In this document: piece after piece, positions 36,901 to 47,620 of the stretch
Position numbering within the stretch: position 1 is the stretch's first letter
Layout: each line of letters opens with the position of its first letter
Assembly (NCBI GenBank): GCA_963693285.1
Contig: OY848917.1
Location: forward strand, 10,230,192-10,294,191
DNA length: 64,000 bases
DNA from: Xestospongia muta
Taxonomy: Eukaryota > Porifera > Demospongiae > Haplosclerida > Petrosiidae
Reading direction: 5' to 3'
Made by a program: the position numbers and the translations under genes
The notes under the pieces: model-generated
What the model saw: only the letters and a program-made list of their open reading frames with translations
Told to the model about the DNA's origin: nothing
Databases searched by the model: none

Positions 36901-37150
36901 GGTTTAGGTAGTAGGAATCAGTATTGAAACATGCTGCTCTCGGACTGTCCCAAAGGACTTCTATAGACGCATTTTGTACGAGTAATTAACTTTATACAGT
37001 ACTAATTATATATATAACTGCATTAAATTCACACAGGTGCTTTGATTATAGTAACATCTTACTGTACAAAAGAAACTCACCAAATGTAGGACATATTGAA
37101 GAGCCGAGGAAAATCGCAAGAACAAAGAGCGAGTACTGATACGTGGCCAT
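21112..37150 (-). CDS. SRCR receptor copy B: intact-looking 16-SRCR membrane receptor
   Basis: The best-preserved of the three paralogues: 42 exons, total coding length 6576 bp (2191 residues plus stop) with every junction in phase. Layout: signal peptide (37081-37150), eight modules of two SRCR domains, Ser/Val-repeat stalk, a 36-bp mini-exon, then the TM/tail exon. The membrane helix includes [18 protein letters not shown], followed by GKHHKRQ. Intron 1 is about 6 kb because an LTR retrotransposon sits in it (31664-35881). Module order matches copy A one-to-one, so whole-gene duplication followed expansion of the modules. It is probably a cell-surface recognition or adhesion receptor; this role is inferred from the SRCR family. 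No enzymatic domain is seen. Confidence 0.88.
22098..23059 (-). other. Copy B SRCR module 8 (domains 15-16)
   Basis: Linker 22997-23059; type I 22746-22944 and 22551-22693; type II 22292-22496 and 22098-22237. Nearly identical to copy A module 8, Cys-rich second half included. Confidence 0.88.
23189..24161 (-). other. Copy B SRCR module 7 (domains 13-14)
   Basis: Linker 24099-24161; type I 23840-24038 and 23643-23788; type II 23390-23594 and 23189-23331. The donor GTAAG|GTGAAG is intact, unlike copy A. Confidence 0.88.
24248..25197 (-). other. Copy B SRCR module 6 (domains 11-12)
   Basis: Linker 25150-25197; type I 24878-25085 and 24691-24830; type II 24438-24642 and 24248-24390. The intact 205-bp exon here is the reference that shows the 1-bp loss in copy C. 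Confidence 0.88.
25241..26174 (-). other. Copy B SRCR module 5 (domains 9-10), fused linker
   Basis: Fused linker/type I exon 25916-26174 (259 bp), then 25727-25869; type II 25473-25677 and 25241-25377. Confidence 0.88.
26175..26490 (-). other. Copy B intron between modules 4 and 5
   Basis: 316-bp intron, shorter than in copy A (417 bp) through several small deletions. Nothing else is seen. Confidence 0.7.
26491..27452 (-). other. Copy B SRCR module 4 (domains 7-8)
   Basis: Linker 27405-27452; type I 27127-27334 and 26941-27080; type II 26686-26890 and 26491-26630. The last exon is 6 bp shorter than in copy A. Confidence 0.88.
27650..28693 (-). other. Copy B SRCR module 3 (domains 5-6)
   Basis: Linker 28643-28693; type I 28339-28552 and 28134-28273; type II 27888-28092 and 27650-27789. 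The type I domain reads [17 protein letters not shown]. The atypical GTCAGT donor seen in copy A is shared. Confidence 0.88.
28694..29110 (-). other. Copy B intron between modules 2 and 3
   Basis: 417-bp A+T-rich intron matching 11654-12028 in copy A. No coding sequence is recognised. Confidence 0.7.
29111..30112 (-). other. Copy B SRCR module 2 (domains 3-4)
   Basis: Linker 30065-30112; type I 29776-29989 and 29581-29726; type II 29327-29531 and 29111-29247. Lengths equal those in copy A. Confidence 0.88.
30257..31114 (-). other. Copy B SRCR module 1 (domains 1-2)
   Basis: Exons 30916-31114, 30710-30858 (type I), 30459-30663, 30257-30396 (type II). Same lengths as copy A module 1 (199, 149, 205, 140). 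Confidence 0.88.
31115..31663 (-). other. Copy B intron 1, part left of the LTR element
   Basis: Intronic sequence aligning with intron 1 of copies A and C. It is cut off at 31663, where the left LTR begins (ttcttgtcaatatccagt, then tgtcaac). Confidence 0.7.
31664..32005 (-). repeat. Left LTR (3' LTR of the element)
   Basis: It shares tgtcaacta, tattaacagaatagt/tattgacagaatagt, ctaatgagtcagtc-type, tctgattggtcaact and gtggtagcattgat with the right LTR. Differences are numerous, with small indels. Confidence 0.85.
32001..32022 (-). other. Polypurine tract of the LTR element
   Basis: On the minus strand, AGAGAAGAAGGGGAGGAA directly precedes TGTGG, the start of the 3' LTR. This is the expected plus-strand primer site for LTR retrotransposon replication. 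Confidence 0.75.
32023..32330 (-). pseudogene. RNase H (LTR element)
   Basis: [16 protein letters not shown] followed by [15 protein letters not shown] and [18 protein letters not shown] matches the RNase H of gypsy-like elements. Two positions usually Asp (T-D-H/N and N-A-D-A-L) are Asn here, so activity would be doubtful even in frame. It ends right at the polypurine tract. Confidence 0.8.
32550..33500 (-). pseudogene. Reverse transcriptase (LTR element)
   Basis: Remnants in order: [10 protein letters not shown] (near 33270), [20 protein letters not shown] and [15 protein letters not shown] (33136-32980), [16 protein letters not shown] (near 32900), then the active-site box YLDD (near 32845). 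Motif set and order are Ty3/gypsy-like. The reading frame is broken several times. Confidence 0.82.
33540..34260 (-). pseudogene. Integrase (core and C-terminal GPY/F-like region), upstream of RT
   Basis: The minus strand of about 34200-33970 encodes [14 protein letters not shown] and [15 protein letters not shown], typical of the integrase catalytic core of Ty3/gypsy elements. About 33760-33530 encodes [21 protein letters not shown] and then KIFHVRMLK, the usual C-terminal chromatin-facing region. Both are interrupted by stops. They lie 5' of the reverse transcriptase in the direction of transcription. Confidence 0.8.
34424..35510 (-). pseudogene. gag region with zinc knuckle (LTR element)
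   Basis: The clearest piece, 34684-34424, has a Lys/Ser/Pro-rich linker and the start of a CCHC knuckle (VTCFKCKQP), after which the frame is lost. The rest, up to about 35510, is recognised only by position between the primer-binding site and the knuckle; stops are frequent. Gag packages the element RNA. Confidence 0.6.
35537..35555 (-). other. Primer-binding site of the LTR element
   Basis: The plus strand reads gatcccaccccagccacca, which looks like the 3' end of a tRNA including CCA, 4 bp inside the 5' LTR. The tRNA species was not identified. Confidence 0.65.
35560..35881 (-). repeat. Right LTR (5' LTR of the element)
   Basis: Starts tgtcaactattgcac and ends ttgccaca on the plus strand. 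It is the direct copy of 31664-32005 and is followed at once by intron sequence homologous to copy A. Confidence 0.85.
35882..37080 (-). other. Copy B intron 1, part right of the LTR element
   Basis: Matches copy A intron 1 from about 14375 to 15378, including the conserved block 36850-37010 with aggacagtc and cggactgtcc. No coding sequence. Confidence 0.75.
37081..37150 (-). other. Copy B exon 1: signal peptide
   Basis: ATG at 37150 starts a leader differing from copy A by a single residue (SLFVL instead of SFFVL). The donor is TTTG|GTGAGT, phase 1. Confidence 0.9.
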
Positions 37151-40100
37151 TGTTACAAGTTCTTACGACTTAGCTATATTTATAATGGTAATATAACTAG
37201 TAGGGGCGTGTTCTCTTCAATTCTAATAAACACATTATGTTCACCTGCTGGTGATGGTATATTTGTTCATAGATATTTGAGTAGTCTAGTCTAATATCTA
37301 TGATTTAATACACACTCGAAGATTTCATGCATAAGCAAATTATGTGCTGGTCAGTATGATTTTGATAGGTATATGGTAAATAAAATGAAGGAATTGTTTC
37401 AGTTAGTTATATAATTATATAGTTCATCTCTGCATGGTCATTTTTTCTAAAATGTTCAACACTTTGCATTACATGATTGCAATATTGGCCAACAATTTCT
37501 TCCCTAACTATTATTTCGATACATTCAGTTCAGTATATACTATTGAAGTGTCTTTACTACAAGAGTCATATAGAAAAGGAGCTGTTGGCCTTCTTAAGAG
37601 CATCATTTTGTTTCTTGATGAGTAAACTCAGTGAAGATCATCATCATAAGTGAGCTAGTTGACTCCTCCACTATGTTTTGGAGGTTCGTGTTGTCTGAAA
37701 GCAAGATGAACAATTGAGGACATTACTCCCAGCACCCTCAGTAAGGAGAGATTAAGTACAGAGGTGTGACAACAAATGAACTTACAAGGGTCACTTTAAT
37801 GTTGACTAAGCTGTAAACTAGAGCTCAAGTGTGTATACAATAATATCAAGTTTTCGTCAATATAATACTTAAATGTTTAAGAGGTACACCAGCAGAACTA
37901 CTAGTAAAGACATTGTTAAACATCAAATTAAGTCAGTAATCAAAGAACAGATCACAAGCAGAAAAATGAATACACTTGTTTGTAAGGTAAGGCAATCAGA
38001 TCATATGATAGCTTTGATAATAACTAATTCAGAGTGTCCTTTATAAGTTGTTCACCATAAAGGAGTTACAGTTAACTGTCAAAAATACCCAACACAAATG
38101 AATTACCATATAAAAATTGTAATTTAATTCAACAACTTTAAGTGAATACTCAGAGTTACAGTACGTTGGTTTAGTTAAATGTTTACTGAAGTAGCTAAGT
38201 ATATAATAGCATGGATCTATGTGTGTGCTAGGTTATTACTTAATTTGTATGAAACATTTAACAAGTTTAAGATTACAAAGGAGCACCCTGAGACCTAACA
38301 ATATAGTGTGTAATAATTTTTGCAATTGTATATATTCAATGTCATCAATAACTGCCTTGTGAAGTGCATTGATAAAACCAAGATATCCAGGAAAGTTTCA
38401 AGTATCACAGAGGGATCATTGAGACTCAAGATATAACCATAATCAAATTATTTTCCAGCTTATGGTAGTAATAATACCAAAACATTTTATAGCATAGTAT
38501 ATGTAAAAACTTCCACTATGTTACAGCAGGGACAGCAATCGGTAGAGATAAATATTTAATAGTGATATCCAGATAGAATAAAATGAAGTGAATGAACAAA
38601 CTAATACAAATAGATCTCACATGATCCAAAATGACTGCCTGACACTCTTCGGCTAACAGGTAAGTAGACATGTCTCAGAAAAATATATTTGGTACAGCCA
38701 AAAACAATAGTATTACTATAAATTTGATTACGACAATATATTGGTATATAATATATTGAAATTGAAAGAAAATCCTACATTGTAATTGTAGACTAGTCTG
38801 TCAATAAAAATATATACATTATGTAAAAAGATGCAATGCCATTTTAACACGAGTGGTTTACAATGTACAATAGAATGCTTGCACTGATGTCTTTTTCCAA
38901 TGTATATATATATTATACAGAATATTTGTATAAGAAAAGATGTGGCAAAAGTATCCTAAATTTTAATATGGCTACTGGAGATTTTCAAAGACTGATGAGT
39001 TCCTACAACAATTCTGTCCAACTTTTGAGTTAATCTATTGAAGACATCTGCTGCTGTTCCTTCAAAGCTAGCTAAAAACCTTTAGTAACAGTTAATTTTT
39101 TCAAGGATGGTCCACTCCATTATCAAGGTGCTTTATTATCTCCATCTACTAGAATTCCTCAATTTATTGGCTTCCATTATAATGGCAAGTGTGAATCTGT
39201 ACTGTATATTAAAACACTTTCACTATGAGCTATTATGAAGTAAGTCATTTAATCTATCAATGTATGATTAACAATTATAGAATCTGTATAGCCAAGGTAC
39301 TTTAACCACTGTGTCAGGTCATCATAAGTGTTGTAAAATCAACTGTTTGTTAAATCGTGACTTAGACATGGACCACAGTCACACTTCGTAGCTGCACTAT
39401 TCACTCCTAGTTACCTGCAAAAGCTAATAATAATAATGCTATAATAAGAAAACCTCTCTAATACAAGCGGTATGAGCTATGGTCAGTTATGCAAGACACT
39501 CCATTCAAACACCACCTCTTTGTTAAGAATACTCTTGTTAGTCTCATAGATGATCACTTTAGATGGATTTCATTGTACAACCTAATACTCTGATTTACCA
39601 AACTTCTTTAATCTTGATAATGCAAGCATATTAAAGTGATCCTAAAGTAATATACTATTGTGAGTAACACAACTCTCAAAGTTAGATTTAATCCTCTCTT
39701 AATTGTATCGATAGACTTGTTGATTGCTTACAACTTTCAATGGAAGTTACAGTCACAAGAAATGCACTGCTAAATGCCATTTCATCTTTAATATCTGTGA
39801 TGAAACCCTCTCATTTTGTCTGAATTTTTCACACAAAGAAATTCCTTTATTTGAAAATTGGTATGTACAATTAATTTATCAGAAAAGTATTTGAGAATTT
39901 TAAAGAACTTACAATATGCTTCTAAACACATGATTACAATAATTGAGTTACATTTTATTTAAAAGTATGACAATAATTAGAACAAGATTACAAATTATGA
40001 TTGTAGAATATTCGGAGTTAGCATTTAGAGTGACTATATAGAAATAGAATTTGCTTGTATATGATAAAACATAATGATGTCTACTGCAAGTTCTTCATAG

Positions 40101-40850
40101 CTTCTTATAATCAGGAAATATTAAATAACCAGATTGCCTTAGTTAGCCCCTGTATATTAAACATGTTGATCAAAATTGAATAGTTAGCAAATAGTACAAT
40201 TTTAAGAGTAAGGTTAATTGTGTGCTTTCACTTTAATTCATAATTTATAATCGATTTTTTTCATTTAAATGTCAAAATGATTACACATACAACTTACAAC
40301 ATATTATAGCTTTATAGTAATAATCTTAACAATAAAACTTCCATATACTAAAACCACAATCCTTTGCAAACAATACTTTCTTCTCCAACATTTTTCTACA
40401 GCACGAAACTCTATAAATATAGCCATTTGTTAACTTAAGAGATATTTTTACTTAAACCTTTGTTAATAGACAAGCTTCATTGACTTGATATGTGATAGTT
40501 TGGGGGATGAAGAGAAAATGGATGAGTAAACGTGACAATTTGTGATGACAATTGTAGGAACACATGGAGAGTTGTGAATGTCAGACAAGATGTCAATGTT
40601 TTCTATGTAATTTATTAACTTGAAATTGACCAATTTGATTGTTTGATGAGAGTTTTGTACACACTAATTTTATTTAAAATATCAAAAATATTAAAAATAT
40701 CAAAAATATTTGAAATGGGGGAACTGCTGAAACAATCTAATAGCTCAAAAATAACAAACTTCAATTAAAATAGGTTAGAAAAAGGAATGTCAGGAAAATA
40801 TTGATGGATCATTAACGATCACAGATAAAAGGAACGGTCTCTGACTCTTT
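37151..40850. other. Spacer between copies B and C: 5' flank of B and 3' flank of C
   Basis: 37151-38180 matches the 5' flank of copy A. About 37930-38900 also matches 50060-51180 beyond copy C. 38900-40200 is seen once in the window, and no gene is recognised in it. 40200-40850 matches the 3' flanks of A and B. The A-B spacer lacks the equivalent of about 38185-40200, at the place where the MULE-like element sits. Confidence 0.65.
37177..37184 (-). promoter_or_regulatory. TATA-like motif upstream of copy B
   Basis: TATAAATA on the minus strand, 27-34 bp above the ATG at 37150, identical in setting to copy A. Confidence 0.4.
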
Positions 40851-41623
40851 CTAGGACTCTCCTACGTTTTGATATTTGTTTGCTGAACATGGATCCTCAT
40901 CCAAATGTTGGTCTGTCTCATTATGGGGACATGGGTCCTGTATTTGTGGAATTATGTTTAATGTGGCATTTGGTAATGATGAGGTAGGACTTGTTTCAGT
41001 TGTTTGAATAGAAGGGAGGTTGGCAGTATCTAATTCAATTTGTTGAGTGCTAGAGATTTTGTGATTGATGACAGCACTTTGTCTCTTATGATGTTTTCCA
41101 GTGATAACAATGGCAACTGTAACACAACAAATCAATGCCACAATAATTATAGTAAGAGAAAAAGTGACTATACCACCAATTGTTGCTCCACTGAAACTAA
41201 TACTTGATGCTAAATATAAAGATACAACAACGTAATTCTAAATTTCTAACTTAAATCAGTTATTTACCACTAATAGTTTCTCCACTGAAGCTAATACTTG
41301 ATGCTAAATGTAAAGATACAATAATATAATTCTAAATTTCTATCTGAAATCAGCTATGTACTGTAATACATAGATTGTATACTTTGTGTGTTTATATATT
41401 GTCTTAACAAGTATATGTTGTCAATGTCAGCTAAAAAAATCGATTTTATATATTTGTTACTTACATGAAGTTGGAGAAGACACAGATATTGATTGTGACA
41501 CTGATACTGATACTGATACAGATTCAGATTCAGATACAGATACAGATACAGAAGTGGAAGTAACATTATGCTGGTGACATGAATTCTTTGATGTTGATGT
41601 AGCTGGTACAGTTCTAGGGTTAC
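40851..41623 (-). other. Copy C stalk, mini-exon and truncated TM/tail exon
   Basis: Stalk exon 41465-41623 (159 bp) has the longest Ser-Val/Ser-Glu repeat of the three copies. Mini-exon 41268-41303 (36 bp) is as in B. TM/tail exon 41209-40851 ends KYQNVGES followed by TAG, where copy B has a Tyr codon (TAC). This removes the last 15 or so tail residues. Confidence 0.82.
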
Positions 41624-41788
41624 CTATGTTAAAAGTGAAAATATATTTTTAACTAGCAATATTCATTATACTTTTGAATTTTAACATTAATTTAATAGTA
41701 TATCACTAGGAATTTATTGTTCAAGAAATTATCAATGTAGTATTGAAACAATGTTAACAATTAAAATATACAATGAATACAAACTTAC

Positions 41789-42748
41789 TACATTGAATAG
41801 TGACATCTTCTGAATGACTACATCTATAATATGGGTTAGTAGGACAACCTTGACAAGAGCTTAAACATGTATAACTCTCACTACAAGCTAAGTTACTCAT
41901 CCAAATAACTTGTGAAGAGTTACCAGACCTATAATTATGCAATAGTAAATAATGTAATCTATTCTACTACTTGTATATTTACAAGGCAAGATGATTATAA
42001 TTTGTATAGTTAGAATATCCCAATTGTTTACAGAGTACAAGTGCATCATTAGAATCAAATCCATCATCACATATTGTTCCCCACTGTCCATGACAATAGA
42101 CCTCCACACGTCCTTCATTAGAGTATGTTCCTCCTTGAAGACGTACCATACCTTGGTAAGGATTATTGTCCCCAATTCTAGTGGTATCTACAATAATATT
42201 GATAAGATGTACAACTGTCAAATTAAATAAATTGTACTCACAACAATTGACAGTAGCATCAAAAGAATTAGAACTGCATGCACTATCAATAGTTGTAGAA
42301 TAAAAGCACTGGAAAATAGTGAGGTAATTGTTGTGAGGACAGTTGAAATCATCCAGTAACATTGGGCTGTAGTCAGTGCCATAACTGAAACATTAATGTT
42401 GTAATTACTTATGTCCAACAATGCATTATGTCTAACAGTGAAAATCCAGCTCTAGAGTAACTTGATGCTCCAGTGTATCCTAACTGATGACAAATGACAT
42501 CAGCTTCATATAGACCATAATTGTAGTCAACACAGATATTGCCCCATTCACTGTTGAGGTATACTTGAACTATACCATAGTAATAGGAAGATAAAGTGGC
42601 TCCATTACGATATAGCCGTACTGTACTTTCTGAAACTAATCAAATAATAAAAATGTTAAACTGTTTTATACAAATAATTATATACTAGCTTTTCTTCCAT
42701 GAATGCAAGACACTTTTGTGGCAGTAGTTGCTTGAGCTATGTTAAAAG
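41789..42748 (-). other. Copy C SRCR module 8
   Basis: Linker 42686-42748; type I 42437-42635 and 42242-42384; type II 41983-42187 and 41789-41928. TTRIGDNN replaces TTRIWDNN at the start of the type II domain. Confidence 0.85.
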
Positions 42749-42898
42749 CTAGAGAGCAAAAAAGAAAACATAATTGCTAAAATGAGTAATTCTTAACAAG
42801 CAACTATATAGCCCAATAACAAAAATGTTTAGGTATTTGTTACACAACTAAAGGTACCATTTTTATACTAAGTGATTATATATTTTACATTAACTTAC

Positions 42899-43871
42899 TA
42901 CATTCAATAGTCACGTCTTTAGAGTGACTACAACCAGTGCTATTAGTACTATGTGGACAAGTATTACTGTCAATAAAACAAGAGTCTGAATAAGAACTGT
43001 TCATATAAGAAAGCCAAATTGGAACAAATGAGCTCCCAGGTCTAACAAAATGTATAATTAATATATTAATGTTATGCTAATTTATACCATCCATCTTACA
43101 GTATCAAATGGTTATAGTTTACATATTCTGTATATCCTAGTTGTCTGCAAACAGTATAGGCATCTTTAAAATCAAATCCATCATTACATATTGTTCCCCA
43201 TTGTCCATTACAATAGACTTCAACACGTCCTTGATTAGAATAACGACCTTTCTGGAGACGTATCATACCATGGTAGTGATAGCTGTCCCAGATTCTAGTA
43301 TAATCTGCCCAAGAATTTAAAATTTAGGAATGGATACAATGATTCAACTTACAACAGTGCACAGTTGCATCATAATGGTTAGAGTTATTACATCCACTAT
43401 CAATGTATGTAGAGTAAAAGCATTGTAATATATTGAGATAATTGTTGTGAGCACAACTGACATCATCCAGTAACATTGGGTAATAATCTGTACCATAACT
43501 AAGTATACAAATATATTATAGACTCCAGTCTACATAGTAATAACTTCACCTTACTAATCCAGCTCTAGAGTAACTTGAAGCTCCAGTATATTCCAACTGA
43601 TGACAGATGACATCAGCTTCATACTGATTGTAGTCATGATCATCACAGATATTCCCCCATTGTCTATTATACCATATCTGTACTATACCATAATAATAGG
43701 ATGATGAGGTGACTCCATTACGATAAAGACGTATGATACCCTCAGAAACTAGTCAAGGTGAATAATAATATGAGGGTATTTCACACAAAATATGTACAAC
43801 CACCATACCTCCTGCACTTCCATGAATACAAGATGATTTTGTGACAGTATCTATATAAGCTGTATTAACAG
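42899..43871 (-). other. Copy C SRCR module 7
   Basis: Linker 43809-43871; type I 43550-43748 and 43353-43498; type II 43100-43304 and 42899-43041. The GTGAAG donor is intact as in B. Confidence 0.85.
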
Positions 43872-43962
43872 CTAAAGAAAAATAAAGATAATATAATAAA
43901 TAAACATAATCAAATAAGTAACTGAACAATTAGTCTTGTAGGAAAGGACTTGTCTAACTTAC

Positions 43963-44911
43963 TACACTCAATTGTCACATCCTTCAAGTAACTACAACCA
44001 GTCCTACTAGCAGTATTTGGACAAGTATTACTATCAACAAAACAGGAGTCTGTATAAGAACTGTTCATGTGTGAAATCCAGATTTCTATAGATGAATTTC
44101 CAGGTCTACAGAATGTTAAACTCATTTTATTTTCAGTTAACAATTAACATACATTGTCAAATGATTATAATTTACATATCCTGTATATCCCAGTTGTCTA
44201 CAAAGAGTTTGAACATCATTAGAATGAAATCCATTAGCACATATTGTTCCCCACTGTCCATTACAATAGACTTCAACACGTCCTTGATTAGAATATCGAC
44301 CTCCTTGTAGACGTACCATTCCAAGATAAGGATTATTGTCCATATTCTAGTAACATCTGTTATAGAACTAGAAATTTAGCAATGATTGAAGTCATACAAC
44401 TCACAGCAATAGACAGTGGCATCATAAGAGTTAGTACATCCACTATCAATATTTGTAGAGTAAAAGCATTGCAGAATATTAAGGTAGTAATTGTGAACAC
44501 AGTTAACATCATCCAGTAACATTGAATAGGAGTCTGTCCCATAACTAAGTAAAGGAATATAAGACTATCTATTGATTTAGAAAACCTTTACTTCACTAGT
44601 CCAGCTCTAGAGTAACTTGTAGCTCCAGTATATCCTAACTGATGACAGATGACATCAGCTTCATATTGATCATAGTTATCATCATCACAGATATTGTCCC
44701 ACTGTCCATTATATCCTATCTCCACTATACCAAAGTAATGAAGGGATGAAGTCACTCCATTACGAAACAGACGCAAAACACCATTGCTATTAGGAAAGTC
44801 TATGTATAGAAGCAATAATTACATTACATGATAGTAAGTGCTACTCTCCTCTTATTCTCTTACCACATGTAGATTCAGTGTTAATTGGTTTACTATATGA
44901 TGTGCTGTAAG
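43963..44911 (-). other. Copy C SRCR module 6 with 1-bp deletion
   Basis: Linker 44864-44911; type I 44592-44799 and 44405-44544; type II 44153-44356 and 43963-44105. The 44153-44356 exon reads ttgtccatatt where A and B read ttgtcccatatt. This shifts the frame from the RIWD motif onward. Confidence 0.85.
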
Positions 44912-44953
44912 CTAAGGAAAAGAAGTTTTGATAATAATAATTTATCGACTTAC

Positions 44954-45861
44954 TGCATTCCACAATGACTTCTTCAGAGTGCGTACAATTATTTACAGCT
45001 GTAGATGGACAAACATTATTATTAGTAATGCATTGATCTGATAAATAACTGTTCATATTATTCAGCCATATTGGTTGTGAAGTTTTGGATCTACAAAAAC
45101 AGTCATTGATATTGTTGCCATGCAAAAAATTAGATCATATTGACGAATTTCAATATATTACCCATAAAAACGACTGTAACTAAAATGTGCAGAATATCCT
45201 AGTTGTTTGCAGATAACATTAGCATCATTAGAATCAAATCTATCATCACATATTGTTCCCCACTGTCCATTACAGTAGATTTCCACACGTCCTTGATTAG
45301 AATAAGTACCTCCTTGCAGTCGTATCATACCAGGATAAGGATTACTGTCCCAAATTCTAGTGACATCTGCAAAAATATCGTTAAGTTATCATTGAGTGGA
45401 TGACACCACTCACAGCAATATACAGTAGCATCTTTAGAGTTAGAATTGCAATAATTGTCAATTTTTGTAGAGTATGAACACTGTAAGATTGTAAGGTAGT
45501 TGTTGTGGTCACAGTTGACATGATTTAGTCTCATTGAATTGGAGTCAGTGCCATAACTAGGTGAAAACTAAGGTACAAGCCACTAGAATGTTATAAACTG
45601 ACCTCACTAATCCAGTTCTAGAATAACTAAAGGCACCAGTATATCCTAACTGATGACATATTACATCAGCTTCATATTGATCATAGTCAGTATCATCACA
45701 GATATTACCCCATTGTCCATTATACCATATCTGTACTATACCATAGTAATAAGAGGATGAGTTAACTCCATTACGATAGAGATGTACAACACCATTACCA
45801 GATGGTAAAGTGTTAGTAACCACTAATGGGCATGAATTTGCACTGGATGGAGTATTCATTG
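44954..45861 (-). other. Copy C SRCR module 5, fused linker
   Basis: Exons 45603-45861 (259 bp, fused linker), 45414-45556, 45162-45366, 44954-45090. All in phase. Confidence 0.85.
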
Positions 45862-46246
45862 CTAAAGATAAATAATAAACAAAGGTAACAACTTAAGAGC
45901 TTAAAAATATGTTTGGACAACAACAATGTATGCAAAATAAGATGTTGCCTCTAAAATGTAAGCATAAACTATAAGTGTATTAAAACAACAGAGAGGCAAT
46001 AAGTAATTATCAGTCATATACAGTGTTCATATGGAAGTTATTGTATTGTGCATTAGAGGTCATATTTCCAATCATAAAATTAAGGACCTTTTGAAAGTAC
46101 TAGTAGTATTGTAACATTGAATACCTCAAATAAATACTGTCACTTAAAGAAGACCCAGTTTAAAGGCTTTTTAAAATATTTCTACAAGTCACTCATCAAA
46201 TCCAATCATATATGATTGATTATATGGAATTACTATTATAGCTTAC
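45862..46246 (-). other. Copy C intron between modules 4 and 5
   Basis: 385-bp intron aligning with 9002-9418 in copy A. Nothing else is recognised. Confidence 0.7.
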
Positions 46247-46507
46247 TACAAGCAATTGTGACATCTTGAGAATGAGTACAACTGGTCAAACTTGATGTAT
46301 GGCAAGCATTACTTGATCCAAAGCATTTATCATTTGATTTGCTACTCATTTGTGTTGACCATATAGGTTGACTAGTTGAACCAGGTCTGTAATATAATGA
46401 ATACAAGTTATATGACAACAAATGCATAGGATTACATACATCTTCAAATGATTATAGTTTGTATATCCAGTATATTCCAGTATATTTTAAGTTGTTTGTT
46501 TCGTAAG
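46247..46507 (-). other. Copy C module 4 remnant
   Basis: Exon 46247-46386 is a normal type II second half. The next piece, 46440-46507 (68 bp), begins as the module 4 linker (ttacgaaacaaac on the minus strand) and ends as the last bases of the type II first exon (aatcatttgaagat). Everything between is missing, and the joined frame hits a stop. Confidence 0.8.
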
Positions 46508-46718
46508 CTAAAAAGTAGAGATTTCAAGTAGACTAACTTATTGTATATTTATATTTACATTAGCTATTCAATTTCTTCTTGGCACTGTAGATTTTTAGAA
46601 ATAGTTTATTATGAATTATTAAAAAAATAGTCTAATGTAGCACAAAGTGGCAAGTTTGAGCTAACAATACAAATGTATACTCATAAAAAAGTGAGCAAGT
46701 TATGTCATTTATACTTAC

Positions 46719-47620
46719 TACATTCTATAGTGACATCTTTAGAGTGGTTACAGCTAGTTACTGAGATTGATAGACAGGAATTACTAGTACCATAACATAT
46801 GTCATACAAAGAGCTTGACAGCTGTATCCTCCAAATAGGTTGACTAGAATTGTTTGGTCTATGATGAAACATATATACATTGTATATCTACATTACTTAT
46901 GATTTTGCAGTTGATTGAAAACAATTTCCAAATCTTATTATAATTAAAAGATCATAATATTATTACTCACAGACTTAGGTGATTAAAGTCATAGTAACTG
47001 TTATATCCCAGTTGTTTACAAACAGTTGATGCATTATTAGAACCAAATCCATCAGCACATATTGTTCCCCACTGTCCATTACAGTAAATCTCCACACGTC
47101 CTTGATTAGAATAACTACCTTCTTGTAGTCGTACCATACCAGGATAAGGATGACTGTTCCAAATCTTCGTAGAATCTATAACAAATAATGATAATGAGAA
47201 TAAAATGCATCAAGCACGTACAACATGACACAGTAGCATCATAATCATTATAATAACATGGACTATGTATGTACAAAGAGAAGGAACACTGTAAAATAGT
47301 GAGGTAATTGTCACTTTCACAGCTGACACGATTTAATTTCATTGAACTGCTGTCAGTGCCATAACTGCAACATAAGAATACAATTTCTTGAGAAAGTTTT
47401 AAAATATGTGTGTTTGCTAACCTCACTACTTCAGCTCTTGAGTAACTTGACACTCCAGTATATCCTAACTGATGACAAATGACATTAGCTTCCTTATATA
47501 AGTAGAAGTAGTCATGACAAATATTACCCCATCCATTGTAATAGACCCTCACAATACCATAGTAATAGGATAATGATGTAGTCCCATTACGATATAGAAT
47601 TATAGCACCATTTGATACAG
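46719..47620 (-). other. Copy C hybrid SRCR module (type I of module 1, type II of module 3)
   Basis: Exons 47422-47620 and 47222-47364 resemble module 1 type I. Exon 46971-47175 begins like module 1 (STKIWNS) and ends like module 3 ([11 protein letters not shown]). Exon 46719-46858 resembles module 3. The crossover lies within the 205-bp exon, so length and frame are kept. Confidence 0.8.
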
